Source: Clostridiales bacterium (GTDB lineage Bacteria > Bacillota > Clostridia > Saccharofermentanales > DTU023). Taken from it: DNA of 64,000 nt. The stretch covers positions 18,446 through 82,445 of the forward strand of contig SFFI01000010.1 in the NCBI GenBank assembly GCA_004556925.1. The letters run 5' to 3'. Positions 27,063-34,697 of this stretch are shown here, piece by piece. Within the stretch, counting starts at the first letter, position 1; each line of letters begins with the position of its first letter. A program made the translations under genes and the position numbers. Under the pieces are notes generated by a model. It searched no databases and was not told the DNA's origin. It was given only the letters and a program-made list of their open reading frames with translations.

Positions 27063-27515
27063 AAGAAGCGAGCCTTGGCGGCAAATCAAGAAAACGAGCA
27101 CTTTGCCACCAAAGACACAGCCGAGTAAAAAATTTATATTGGGTGCAATTCCGAGAAAAGGCGATTTTGCCGCCAATGACTACGCAGTTGAGGAAGCGAG
27201 CCTTGGCGGCAAATCAAGAAGACTAGCACTTTGCCACCAAGGACTCAGCCGAGTTAAAAATTTATATTGGGTGCAATTCCGAGAAAAAGCGATTTTGCCG
27301 CCAATGACTACGCAGTTGAGGAAGCGAGCCTTGGCGGGAAATCAAGAAAACAAGCACTTTGCCACCAAGGACTCAGCCGAGCAAAAATTTTATATTGGAT
27401 GCAATTCCGATAAAAGGCGATTTTGCCGCCAAGGGCTATTCATCTGGGGGCAAGAGCATTGGTGGCAAATCAAGAAAACAAGCATTTTGCCACCAAGGGC
27501 TACGCAGTTGAGGCT
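27063..27515. repeat. 128-bp tandem repeat, about 3.5 copies, each with inverted repeats
   Basis: The word GCGAGCCTTGGCGG starts at 27068, 27196 and 27324 (period exactly 128 bp), and a diverged fourth copy starts near 27452. Within each unit TTGGCGGCAAA is followed 16 bp later by TTTGCCACCAA, its near reverse complement. A second TTTTGCCGCCAA lies about 64 bp further on, so the inverted motifs alternate in orientation. No protein family was recognised in the one open frame that crosses it, and no promoter is visible. Related hairpin motifs occur at 42.9 kb. Function unknown. Confidence 0.85.
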
Positions 27516-27531
27516 AGGTGATCTCAAAATG

Positions 27532-27566
27532 TAAAAAAGAGATGATCTGTGTCTCAGATCATCTCT
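27532..27566 (-). terminator. Terminator of the hyp/flavoprotein operon
   Basis: On the minus strand AGAGATGATCTG pairs with CAGATCATCTCT (12 bp, 5-nt loop), followed by six T. It lies about 120 bp after the hypA stop and closes the minus-strand operon that begins at 33059. Confidence 0.85.
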
Positions 27567-27589
27567 AAAATTATTGCTATGAATATGTT

Positions 27590-27661
27590 GTTTGCCAGAA
27601 GCCTCGGGTTTGTCAGAAGTCTCGGGTTTGCCAGAAGCCTCAGGTTTGCTAGAAGGCTTAG
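27590..27661. repeat. Four 18-bp tandem repeats immediately after hypA
   Basis: Four contiguous 18-bp units (27590, 27608, 27626, 27644) of the form GTTTGCCAGAAGCCTCGG differ at one to five positions. The period is a multiple of three. On the minus strand they lie in the same frame as hypA, beyond its TAA, and would read KPEASG, KPETSD and KPSS units. Confidence 0.85.
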
Positions 27662-27683
27662 GCTCGTGCGACGTCCATACGGG

Positions 27684-28028
27684 TTAAATGACTTTAATAT
27701 CCTTGACCGTTAACTGGTTGCCAGTTACTAGGTAGGTGTTCAGGCTACCGCAGTGGGGGCAGGTCTTGCCATAGGCGGTTGTTCGGAAGGTTTCCTTACA
27801 GTCCTGACAATAGGATTTGCCTTCTATGATCACCATGTCCAGCTCGCAATCTTGCATGTATTGGGTTTTCTTGATGGCCCACTTGTAGCAGTCGCGGAAG
27901 TATTCTGGAATGATGGTGGAGACTTCTCCGACCTCCAGGGTTACCCCCACGACCTTTTGCACGTCGTGGGCTTTGGCGGTGGCCTCCACCATGTCAATGA
28001 AGTGCATGACCAGACCTAACTCATGCAT
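27684..28028 (-). CDS. hypA: Nickel incorporation protein HypA
   Basis: A 114-residue zinc and nickel metallochaperone that delivers Ni2+ with HypB to nickel enzymes, normally [NiFe] hydrogenase or urease. The nickel-binding N-terminus MHELGL is intact, and the zinc site is two Cys pairs, CQDC and CPHC. The start at 28028 is fixed by this N-terminus and by AGGAAA 8 nt upstream; the longer open frame has no family match. The first bases overlap the stop of the preceding Fe-S flavoprotein gene (ATGCATGA). In the same frame after the TAA the DNA stays open and encodes KPEASG-type repeats, as if a C-terminal tail had been cut off. No hydrogenase or urease gene is in the window. Confidence 0.93.
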   Translation of the reverse strand: MHELGLVMHFIDMVEATAKAHDVQKVVGVTLEVGEVSTIIPEYFRDCYKWAIKKTQYMQDCELDMVIIEGKSYCQDCKETFRTTAYGKTCPHCGSLNTYLVTGNQLTVKDIKVI

Positions 28029-30909
28029 GGTGAGCGTTTCCTGTATAGGGATTTTCCCGGTTGAATGCCTTGTTGTCACGCTTATAGGCTTTGCGCTTTT
28101 TCCGCATGGCTCGGGCTTCTGCACTTCCAGCATGGGCCAGAATCTTGAGACCGCGCTTGATGGTATACCGCATGATGGGTCCCACTTTTTCTTCACCGGC
28201 GATCATCTTGGTCATTTCAGGATGGTCGCGGTAAATATGGATGGCATCAAATTCGCAGCGGGTGGTGCAGAGACCGCAGCCGATGCACTTGTTTGCATCT
28301 ACCTCAGCAGCCCCACAGCCCAGACAGCGGCCTGTTTCGATTTTGACTTGTTCTTCGGTCAGGGTCAGCTGGCGATCACGGAAGGGATCGGTCACTGACG
28401 CATCCTGGGGCTCTTCTTGGCGTCCGGCCGTATCGTAGGAGTTGGGTAAGCTAATATCATCCCTATTGAAGGGCTTATAGTTATGCCGCTCCCTGCCGAT
28501 AGTCATGTGGCCGTCCTGGACGTAGCGGTGTAAGGACTCGGCGACGAAGTGGCCTTGGGCGATGGCATCAATGACAAATTTAGGTCCGGTGAAGTCATCA
28601 CCGCCTACAAAGATATCAGGCTCGTCGGTCTGGAAGGTGAAGGAGTCTGCCATGGGGTATTTGCCGTGGTGGAATTTAACCTTGCTACCGTCCAGCAAGC
28701 CGTCCCAAATAATATCCTGACCAATGGCGAAAATGACGAAGTCTGCCTCTAGCTCTTTGAGGTCGTTTTCATCGTATTGGGGAGAGAAGCGGCCGCTTTC
28801 GGGGTCAAACACCTGGGTGCAGCGCTTGAGCTTAATGCCTTTAACCTGGTCCTGGTCGTCAACTAGCACTTCCAGGGGGCCCCAGCTATTCAAAATCTGG
28901 ACATTCTCCGCCTTGGCCTCAGCAATTTCCGACTCGCTGGCTGGCATTTCTTCACGTTTTTCCAGGGAAATCATGGTGACTTCCGCAGCGCCGCGCTTGG
29001 CCGCAGTCATGGCGCAGTCAATCGCAACATTTCCGCCGCCGATGACGACAACCTTGCCTGTGAAAGGCTCATGGCCCTTGGTGAGAGCGTCTTGTAGATA
29101 GTGGACAGCGTAATCCGTGCCCTTGGCGGTTTCATTTGGAATGCCGGGTAGTTTGCCACCCTGGCAACCCACAGCGACGTAGAAGGCTTGGTAGCCCTCA
29201 TCCCGCAGCTGGTCCAGGGTCACATCGCGGCCCACCTGGCAGTTGGTCTTGATTTCTACACCTAGCTCACGGATGACGTCAATTTCTGCCTCAATGACAT
29301 CTTTTTCCAGCTTATAAGAAGGAATGCCATAGGTCATCATGCCGCCTGGCTTGTCGTTCTTTTCGAAGACGACAGGTTTGTAGCCCAGGAGGGCTAGATA
29401 ATAAGCGCAGGACAGCCCCGCAGGACCAGCACCAATAATGGCGATCTTTTCATCAAAACCCCCGTAGACCTTGGGTACAACCTTGGCGGGGATATAGCGA
29501 TTTTCTGCCTTCAGTTCCAGATCTGAGACAAATTTTTTCACTGCATCAATAGAGATAGGCTCATCTACAGTACCGCGGGTGCAAGCATCCTCACAAGGCT
29601 TATTACAGATCCTACCGCAAACAGCAGGGAAGGGGTTCTCCTTCTTGATTATCTCCAGGGCCTCATCATATTTCCCTTCGTGGGCTTTCTTCAAATAGCC
29701 TTGAATGGAGATATGGGCGGGGCAAGCGGCCTTACAGGGGGCAGTACCACTTTCATAGGTATTAGTCAGGCGAGCAGTATCCCGGTAGTTTTCGTCCCAA
29801 GCATATTTGCCCCAGAAAATATTGTCGGGTAAGACAGCCTTGGGATAGTGTTGTTCTGAGCCATCCTTTTTACAGAGCTTTTGTCCCAGCTTCACAGCTC
29901 CGCAAGGACAGATTTCCGCGCACCCCCCGCAGGCGACACAGTTCTCTTTAGTCACTTTGGCAGTGTAGGCGCTCCTGACCATATTAGGTGTATTAAAGAG
30001 GAGGGCGGTTCTTAGGGCATAGCAAATCTTGACGTCGCAGTTGCAGATATCAAAGATCTTATTCTCGCCATCAATATTGGTGATCTCATGGACAAAGCCG
30101 TTGTCTTCTGCTTTCTTCATGATGCGGAGGGCTTCGTCTGCATCAATATAATGGGCGCGATCTGTTTCGACCGCGTAGTCTGCCATATCCCCGACCTGGA
30201 TGCACCAGTTTTCCGAGTCGTCTGCACAGCCTTGGCCCAGCTTTTTCATGGTGGCCCGGCAGGAGCAGATCCCGCAAGAAATATGGCCTTCATATTTTTT
30301 TAGCCAATAGGAGATTTCTTCCAGGTCTACAGATTGATTTTCAAAACCGATGGCCTTTTCTACGGGGATGACGTGCATGCCAATGCCCGATCCTCCCGGA
30401 GGCACCATTTGGGTGACCCCTTGCAGGGGAATAAAGGTCATCCGTTCAAAAAAGTTGCCGGCCTCTGGGTGGCGGTCTACCCGGTCTTGACTAGAGTTAA
30501 AGAGTTCAGCAGCGCCAGGAACGAAGTAGGGAACCCGGTAACGCTTAATGCGAGGCTTGTCCTTGAGTTCGCCATAATGGTCGTAGTTGTCACCATAGTC
30601 GTACTCAATAATGCCGATGTAGGACATTTCGTCCAAGAGCTTTTGCAGTTCTGCTGCATCAAAGCGAGGATTCTTTTTCAAGAGTTCTTCAAAGGTATAG
30701 AAAGCCCGCAATTTCATGGTGTTGGCAATTTCCACCATATCGTCGGTGAGAAGTTCGCGCAGGCCCCAGTATTCGGGGTCTTCCGTAGTTAGACCCTTAA
30801 TCTTATGGGGGAGACAGTCGGTAATTTTACGCCCCAGTTTGGCATAGGGCTTTTTGAGAACGGCTTCTCCCTGGTATTTTGATCGGTGTGTCTTAAATTG
30901 TTCAGGCAT
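28021..30909 (-). CDS. Large Fe-S/FAD oxidoreductase with GltD-like core
   Basis: A 962-residue multidomain protein. Residues 1-120 resemble a winged helix. Residues about 205-300 hold a Cys-rich region (CGICSCRA, DICNCDVKICY). A ferredoxin motif CVACGGCAEICPCGA follows near residue 325, then the glutamate-synthase-small-subunit-type module: N-terminal Cys motifs (CKAACPAHI, CGRICNKPCEDACTRG), an FAD site GAGPAGLSCAYYLA near 492 and an NAD(P) site VVIGGGNVAIDCA near 620. The C-terminus has CLGCG and a further CIGCGLCTTRC. It therefore carries several [4Fe-4S] clusters, FAD and NAD(P)H, like NfnB. It abuts hypB (TAA-ATG) and overlaps hypA, so it is part of the nickel/flavin operon. The reaction is unknown; it could supply electrons to the isomerase-like protein or to an unseen enzyme. 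Confidence 0.88.
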   Translation of the reverse strand: MPEQFKTHRSKYQGEAVLKKPYAKLGRKITDCLPHKIKGLTTEDPEYWGLRELLTDDMVEIANTMKLRAFYTFEELLKKNPRFDAAELQKLLDEMSYIGIIEYDYGDNYDHYGELKDKPRIKRYRVPYFVPGAAELFNSSQDRVDRHPEAGNFFERMTFIPLQGVTQMVPPGGSGIGMHVIPVEKAIGFENQSVDLEEISYWLKKYEGHISCGICSCRATMKKLGQGCADDSENWCIQVGDMADYAVETDRAHYIDADEALRIMKKAEDNGFVHEITNIDGENKIFDICNCDVKICYALRTALLFNTPNMVRSAYTAKVTKENCVACGGCAEICPCGAVKLGQKLCKKDGSEQHYPKAVLPDNIFWGKYAWDENYRDTARLTNTYESGTAPCKAACPAHISIQGYLKKAHEGKYDEALEIIKKENPFPAVCGRICNKPCEDACTRGTVDEPISIDAVKKFVSDLELKAENRYIPAKVVPKVYGGFDEKIAIIGAGPAGLSCAYYLALLGYKPVVFEKNDKPGGMMTYGIPSYKLEKDVIEAEIDVIRELGVEIKTNCQVGRDVTLDQLRDEGYQAFYVAVGCQGGKLPGIPNETAKGTDYAVHYLQDALTKGHEPFTGKVVVIGGGNVAIDCAMTAAKRGAAEVTMISLEKREEMPASESEIAEAKAENVQILNSWGPLEVLVDDQDQVKGIKLKRCTQVFDPESGRFSPQYDENDLKELEADFVIFAIGQDIIWDGLLDGSKVKFHHGKYPMADSFTFQTDEPDIFVGGDDFTGPKFVIDAIAQGHFVAESLHRYVQDGHMTIGRERHNYKPFNRDDISLPNSYDTAGRQEEPQDASVTDPFRDRQLTLTEEQVKIETGRCLGCGAAEVDANKCIGCGLCTTRCEFDAIHIYRDHPEMTKMIAGEEKVGPIMRYTIKRGLKILAHAGSAEARAMRKKRKAYKRDNKAFNRENPYTGNAHHA

Positions 30910-31581
30910 TTATTTCCTCCAAGTCTCGATGGCTTGATCCAGCCAAGCGGCGGCCTTATCCATACCTTCGCCCGTAAGTGCGGAAACAGGGAAAATTTGG
31001 ATCTTGGGATTGCGTTTTTGCAAATATTGGGTGAATTTCTCTAGATTAAAATCGAAGTAAGGGAGAACGTCAATTTTATTGACCAAAACTACATCTGCCT
31101 TTTCAAACATTAAGGGATATTTGAGGGGCTTGTCATCTCCTTCGGGTACGGAGAGGATAACCAGGTTCTTGCTGGCACCCGTATCAAACTCTGCCGGGCA
31201 GACCAGATTGCCGACATTCTCTAAAATATAGAGGTCATAGAGATCTCCCCCCACTTCGTCCAAGCCTTGTTTTGTCATCCCTGCATCCAGGTGGCACATG
31301 CCGCCCGTATGCAGCTGGATGGTGCGGACCCCTGTCGCTTCGGCAATGGTCCGGGCATCTACATCACTATCGATGTCAGCTTCCATGACTGCAATCTTAT
31401 ATTTATCTTGCAACTGAGGGATCAAACTCTTCAGGACGGTTGTTTTACCAGACCCGGGGCTAGACATGACGTTAAGCAGGAAACTACCTTGCTTTTTGAG
31501 GCTTTCGCGTAACTCCTGGGCCTTTTGGTCATTGTCTGCATAAATGCTCTCTTTGACTTCAATTATTCTAATTTCATCCAT
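30910..31581 (-). CDS. hypB: Nickel incorporation GTPase HypB
   Basis: A 223-residue SIMIBI-class GTPase that loads nickel into metalloenzymes together with HypA. The P-loop SSPGSGKTT lies near residues 40-48, the metal-binding GGMCHLD motif near 102-108, DxxG-type ENVGNLVCP near 128, and NKID supplies guanine specificity. It lacks the His-rich nickel-storage N-terminus of some homologues. It abuts the Fe-S flavoprotein gene and is separated from the upstream isomerase-like gene by 98 bp holding a strong hairpin. No weak point in the active site is visible, so it should be functional. Confidence 0.95.
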   Translation of the reverse strand: MDEIRIIEVKESIYADNDQKAQELRESLKKQGSFLLNVMSSPGSGKTTVLKSLIPQLQDKYKIAVMEADIDSDVDARTIAEATGVRTIQLHTGGMCHLDAGMTKQGLDEVGGDLYDLYILENVGNLVCPAEFDTGASKNLVILSVPEGDDKPLKYPLMFEKADVVLVNKIDVLPYFDFNLEKFTQYLQKRNPKIQIFPVSALTGEGMDKAAAWLDQAIETWRK

Positions 31582-31607
31582 GATGTCTTGATCTTTCTTT
31601 TATAAAT

Positions 31608-31635
31608 CCAGCTTCAGACCAGGGTCTGAAGCTGG
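31608..31635 (-). other. Strong hairpin between the isomerase-like gene and hypB
   Basis: CCAGCTTCAGACC (31608-31620) is perfectly complementary to GGTCTGAAGCTGG (31623-31635). On the minus strand the stem is followed by ATTTATAAAAG, not a T run, so it is at best a leaky terminator or an mRNA-processing/stability element. TATAAA just after it could be an internal -10 for hypB. Confidence 0.6.
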
Positions 31636-31679
31636 TTCCCAAAGGGGATCTTGGCTATGGGATATTGGTTTCTGGGATC

Positions 31680-33059
31680 TTAGGCTGGGAAGAAGCGTCT
31701 CACCAGATCTCTAGAGTATTCTACGGTTTCTTCCATATCACCAAAGGCCATGACTTCACCAGCGTAGAAGGTGTTCTTTTCACCCTGCATGCCCTCTACT
31801 TTATCGTACCAGCCAGCGGCATAGTCCTCAGAGCTGACATGGGGGAAATAGTACCAGTCGTCAATCCGTTCGATCTTTTCGACGGGCAGGCCAGATTTTT
31901 CCATATCCTTGAGGGTTTTTTCCTTGGCCTCTTCAAAGGGGACATCCTCCATCCCAGCATGGTTGCGTAGGGTGAAGGTGACTAGGGGCTGAGGGCCGCA
32001 GTCAGGCCAGCGGTGGTAGAAAACCATCATGTGGCCGCGGGTCTCTGGTGTCATATTTTGGAAGTAATAGTAGGAAATATCAGGGGCCTTGTCTTCTGCG
32101 GGACGGACCGCCATGGTGAAATACTTCTTGGGGGTAATCTTGGAGAAGAGCTCTGTTTCTTGGTCTGTGGGGTCACCGTAATTCAAGAAAAGCTCTAGGG
32201 GGGTGCAGATGATCAGCTTATCAAAGCGCTCGGTTTTCTGGCCGTTGATTGTGACCAATACGTGGTCTTCTTCCCGCTGAATGGCTGTAATTTCACTGTT
32301 AAGCTGGGCCGGATGTTTGAGGTGGGTATTGACCCCTTCCCAAATGGACTGGGTGCCGGTTTTCCAGGTCCAGAGTTTACCAGTAGACAGGAATTGACGG
32401 ACCGTAAAGGCGTCCAAATATTTTAAAACATAGGCAGCCGGAATTTCGCTGAAGTAGCCATAACCAAAGGCGGTGAAGGGGCCCTTCCAAATGAGTTCTA
32501 CATCTTCGCACTTGTTCAATTTCAAGAAGTCGGCGAAAGGCATAGACAGGTCTTTCAGATTGGGGTTCTCACCTTCAATATGGGCCAGTTTCATTTCGGG
32601 GGAAGGGCAGGGACCTTCATAACGCCCTTGGGCGACACCCCTGTGGCCATTGACATCATAACCGCGATATTTGGTTTCTAGCAGCTTGCTGAGTTTACGA
32701 AGCTTCCATAATTTTTTTAACATCTCAGTGGGCTTAGTTTTAATCGGGGTACCGTCCGTATTCATGAATTTCCGCCCCATGGGAGGGCCATCCTTGTGGG
32801 TGGTGCCCCCAAATTCTTCGCATTCAGCTACGGCAAAATAGGTGTCGCAACCCATAACCGCACCCATTTCAATGGTACGGTCCTCCCATTGGCCGTTTTG
32901 GTTTTTAACGGCCATCTTGGGGGAGGTGCACTTGCCGCCGACCCGGTCAGCCTTTTCATAAATGACATAATTGTCGTAGCCATTTTTCTCCAGATACATG
33001 GCTGCGGAAGTTCCGGCGGGGCCGCCACCGATAATGCAGATGCGTTGATTTTTGTCCAT
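31680..33059 (-). CDS. FAD-dependent amine-oxidase-fold protein resembling Propionibacterium polyunsaturated fatty acid isomerase
   Basis: A 459-residue flavoprotein with the dinucleotide motif GGGPAG at residues 11-16 and the second FAD motif near the C-terminus (NTFYAGEVMAFGD). From memory of the Propionibacterium acnes 10E,12Z-linoleate isomerase (PAI), several stretches agree closely: TKYRGYDVNGH, PFTAFGYGYFSEIPAAYV, KLWTWKTGTQS and WYYFPHVSSEDYAAGW. PAI moves one double bond of linoleate to make a conjugated fatty acid, using FAD without net redox change. This copy has a roughly 25-residue insertion after GYDVNGH. GGAGA lies 7 nt before the ATG. It is the first gene of the operon leading to hypB, the Fe-S flavoprotein and hypA. 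A fatty acid substrate is inferred from similarity, not shown. Confidence 0.8.
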   Translation of the reverse strand: MDKNQRICIIGGGPAGTSAAMYLEKNGYDNYVIYEKADRVGGKCTSPKMAVKNQNGQWEDRTIEMGAVMGCDTYFAVAECEEFGGTTHKDGPPMGRKFMNTDGTPIKTKPTEMLKKLWKLRKLSKLLETKYRGYDVNGHRGVAQGRYEGPCPSPEMKLAHIEGENPNLKDLSMPFADFLKLNKCEDVELIWKGPFTAFGYGYFSEIPAAYVLKYLDAFTVRQFLSTGKLWTWKTGTQSIWEGVNTHLKHPAQLNSEITAIQREEDHVLVTINGQKTERFDKLIICTPLELFLNYGDPTDQETELFSKITPKKYFTMAVRPAEDKAPDISYYYFQNMTPETRGHMMVFYHRWPDCGPQPLVTFTLRNHAGMEDVPFEEAKEKTLKDMEKSGLPVEKIERIDDWYYFPHVSSEDYAAGWYDKVEGMQGEKNTFYAGEVMAFGDMEETVEYSRDLVRRFFPA

Positions 33060-33193
33060 AATAACGTCTCCTTTATGGCTTTTGTTTACTTATTTTTGTA
33101 TTCACATTACTTATTGTTTAAATCTTGTTCGTTCCATATAGGCAAAAACAATCCTCTGTGATTTTTTATTAATTTACTATAACACAAAATACA

Positions 33194-33206
33194 ATACGTA
33201 ACGTAT
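33194..33206. promoter_or_regulatory. Palindrome ATACG-TAA-CGTAT upstream of the isomerase operon
   Basis: A perfect 5-bp-arm palindrome in an A/T-rich stretch 135 bp before the isomerase-like ATG. It could be an operator, but no clear -35/-10 pair around it was found. The flanking 33060-33650 region is A/T-rich intergenic DNA. Confidence 0.3.
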
Positions 33207-33222
33207 ATTTTATCGGACGAAT

Positions 33223-33372
33223 TTAACGATAGCGCTCTCTTGTTTTGCAGATTTTGAACTCGTTTTTTATATGATTGCTATTCTGGTGGTGTTGTTGCAA
33301 CCATATTTGCGCATTTTCTAAAATTAAGTCAGCTTGCCAATTTACATGACTGCGCCTATGTGTTAGAGTCAT
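33223..33372 (-). CDS. Unidentified short open frame, possible gene remnant
   Basis: A 49-codon frame from an ATG at 33372. The same frame is open for 25 more codons upstream without a start (begins NVYYENERNHLERTY). The peptide is basic and rich in His, Asn, Gln and Arg. There is no Shine-Dalgarno site. I do not recognise a family. It lies in an otherwise empty 588-bp A/T-rich interval, and could be the degraded C-terminus of a mobile-element protein or chance. Confidence 0.25.
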   Translation of the reverse strand: MTLTHRRSHVNWQADLILENAQIWLQQHHQNSNHIKNEFKICKTRERYR

Positions 33373-33647
33373 TTTAATATGGGGCAGGAGTTGCTTATAT
33401 TTATACGTTCGCTCGAGGTGGTTCCGCTCATTTTCATAATAGACATTCTAGCGTTACGGCTATTGCAACTCTTATACTTATCCTAATTAAAAATTATGAT
33501 CTTTAGCTTATCTAGGTCAAGGTATCCTTGACAGCGCAACTCAAGCACAACTTGCTTCCTTAAGTTTGCCTCTTGCCTTATGCTGGCGGCAGCTAGTTCA
33601 GAAGGTTGAACAAACTGCTAAAATACAATCAAGTAGGGAGACTTAAG

Positions 33648-34643
33648 ATGCAATTCAACATGACAAAGATTGGCCAGAGAATCTCAGAACTCAGAAAAGC
33701 CAAGAATATGACGCAAATGCACCTGGCAGATCAAATGGGTATTAGTTACCAGGCTGTGAGCAATTGGGAGCGTGGAGAAACGATGCCGGACATTAGCAAA
33801 CTCCCCGAACTCGCAACGATTTTTGACTGCAGCATCGACGATATCCTCGGCAACTCAAGGGCTAGTGAAGTAGTGGAGTATGTGACTACGGGAAATGCGC
33901 CAGCGGATGCTCTCAGCGGCGGAGAAATTGTGGATCTGGCGCCCCTCTTAGCACCTCAGACCACAGAGCGTCTCGTCGCACAAAGTGGCCAGGGTAGAGA
34001 AGTGGCTGCTTTTGATATCCAGGATTTGGTGGAACTCTCACCTTTCGTCGAAAGCCGCTTTCTAGGTGAGCAACTCTTAAAATTTCCACTTGAGAAAGTA
34101 ACCTCGGATATATTAGCCCAAGCTGCACCCTTTCTTCATAAGGAACATATAGATCTTCTTGTGGACCGTTTGCTTGCTTCTAACCAGGCAATGTGTTTGG
34201 ACCAACTTTCTACATTAGCCCCTTTTATAGGGCGCGAAAAACTGAATCAGCTAGTGGATAGATTTGTAGAATCAGGCCAGGAAGTAGACTTGGAATATCT
34301 GTGTTCTTTGGCGCCCTTTGTCAGCCAGACAAAGCTTGACCAGCTTGTAGAAAAGTTTATTGCTTCTGACCAAGAAGTACACTTGGAATTTTTACCGTCA
34401 CTTGCCCCCTTTGTGAGTCAAGCAAAGTTAAACCAACTTTTTAACCAAGCCATGGCTGCTGAAAAGATGAATGAGGACATACTGGTGAGCCTAGCTCCTT
34501 TCATAAGCCAGAATATCCTGGAACAAAGCATACTTGACCATCTTGACTCCCTTAAATCTAAAAGAATACTGGTGAGTTTGGCGCCTTTTATAGATCCCAA
34601 AGTTTTACAATTCCTGCTTACCCATGGATCAAACGAGGCCTAG
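33648..34643 (+). CDS. XRE-family regulator with repeated LAPF helical units
   Basis: About 331 residues. The N-terminal 65 residues are a Cro/C1-type helix-turn-helix (IGQRISELRKAKNMTQMHLA, VSNWERGETMPDI). The rest is made of about eight degenerate units of 30-33 residues centred on a LAPF(I/V)SQxxLxQLV core (for example SLAPFVSQTKLDQLV), each likely a helical hairpin. ATG 33648 has GGGAGA 7 nt upstream and is preferred to ATG 33606. It is divergent from the isomerase operon across an A/T-rich spacer and could regulate it, but that is only positional inference. The repeat domain's ligand is unknown. Confidence 0.8.
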   Translation: MQFNMTKIGQRISELRKAKNMTQMHLADQMGISYQAVSNWERGETMPDISKLPELATIFDCSIDDILGNSRASEVVEYVTTGNAPADALSGGEIVDLAPLLAPQTTERLVAQSGQGREVAAFDIQDLVELSPFVESRFLGEQLLKFPLEKVTSDILAQAAPFLHKEHIDLLVDRLLASNQAMCLDQLSTLAPFIGREKLNQLVDRFVESGQEVDLEYLCSLAPFVSQTKLDQLVEKFIASDQEVHLEFLPSLAPFVSQAKLNQLFNQAMAAEKMNEDILVSLAPFISQNILEQSILDHLDSLKSKRILVSLAPFIDPKVLQFLLTHGSNEA

Positions 34644-34697
34644 GAGATTCACACAAGTTAGCAAATAATGGAATGTTACGTCTGGCTGAGTTTTGGG

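Noticed and set aside
27063..27515. CRISPR array at the 27-kb repeats
   Set aside because: The repeated unit is 128 bp and contiguous, with no short repeat alternating with unique spacers, and no cas genes are nearby.
27103..27534. 143-codon open frame across the 128-bp repeats
   Set aside because: It exists only because the repeat lacks stops in that frame. It has no ribosome binding site and encodes the same peptide over and over.
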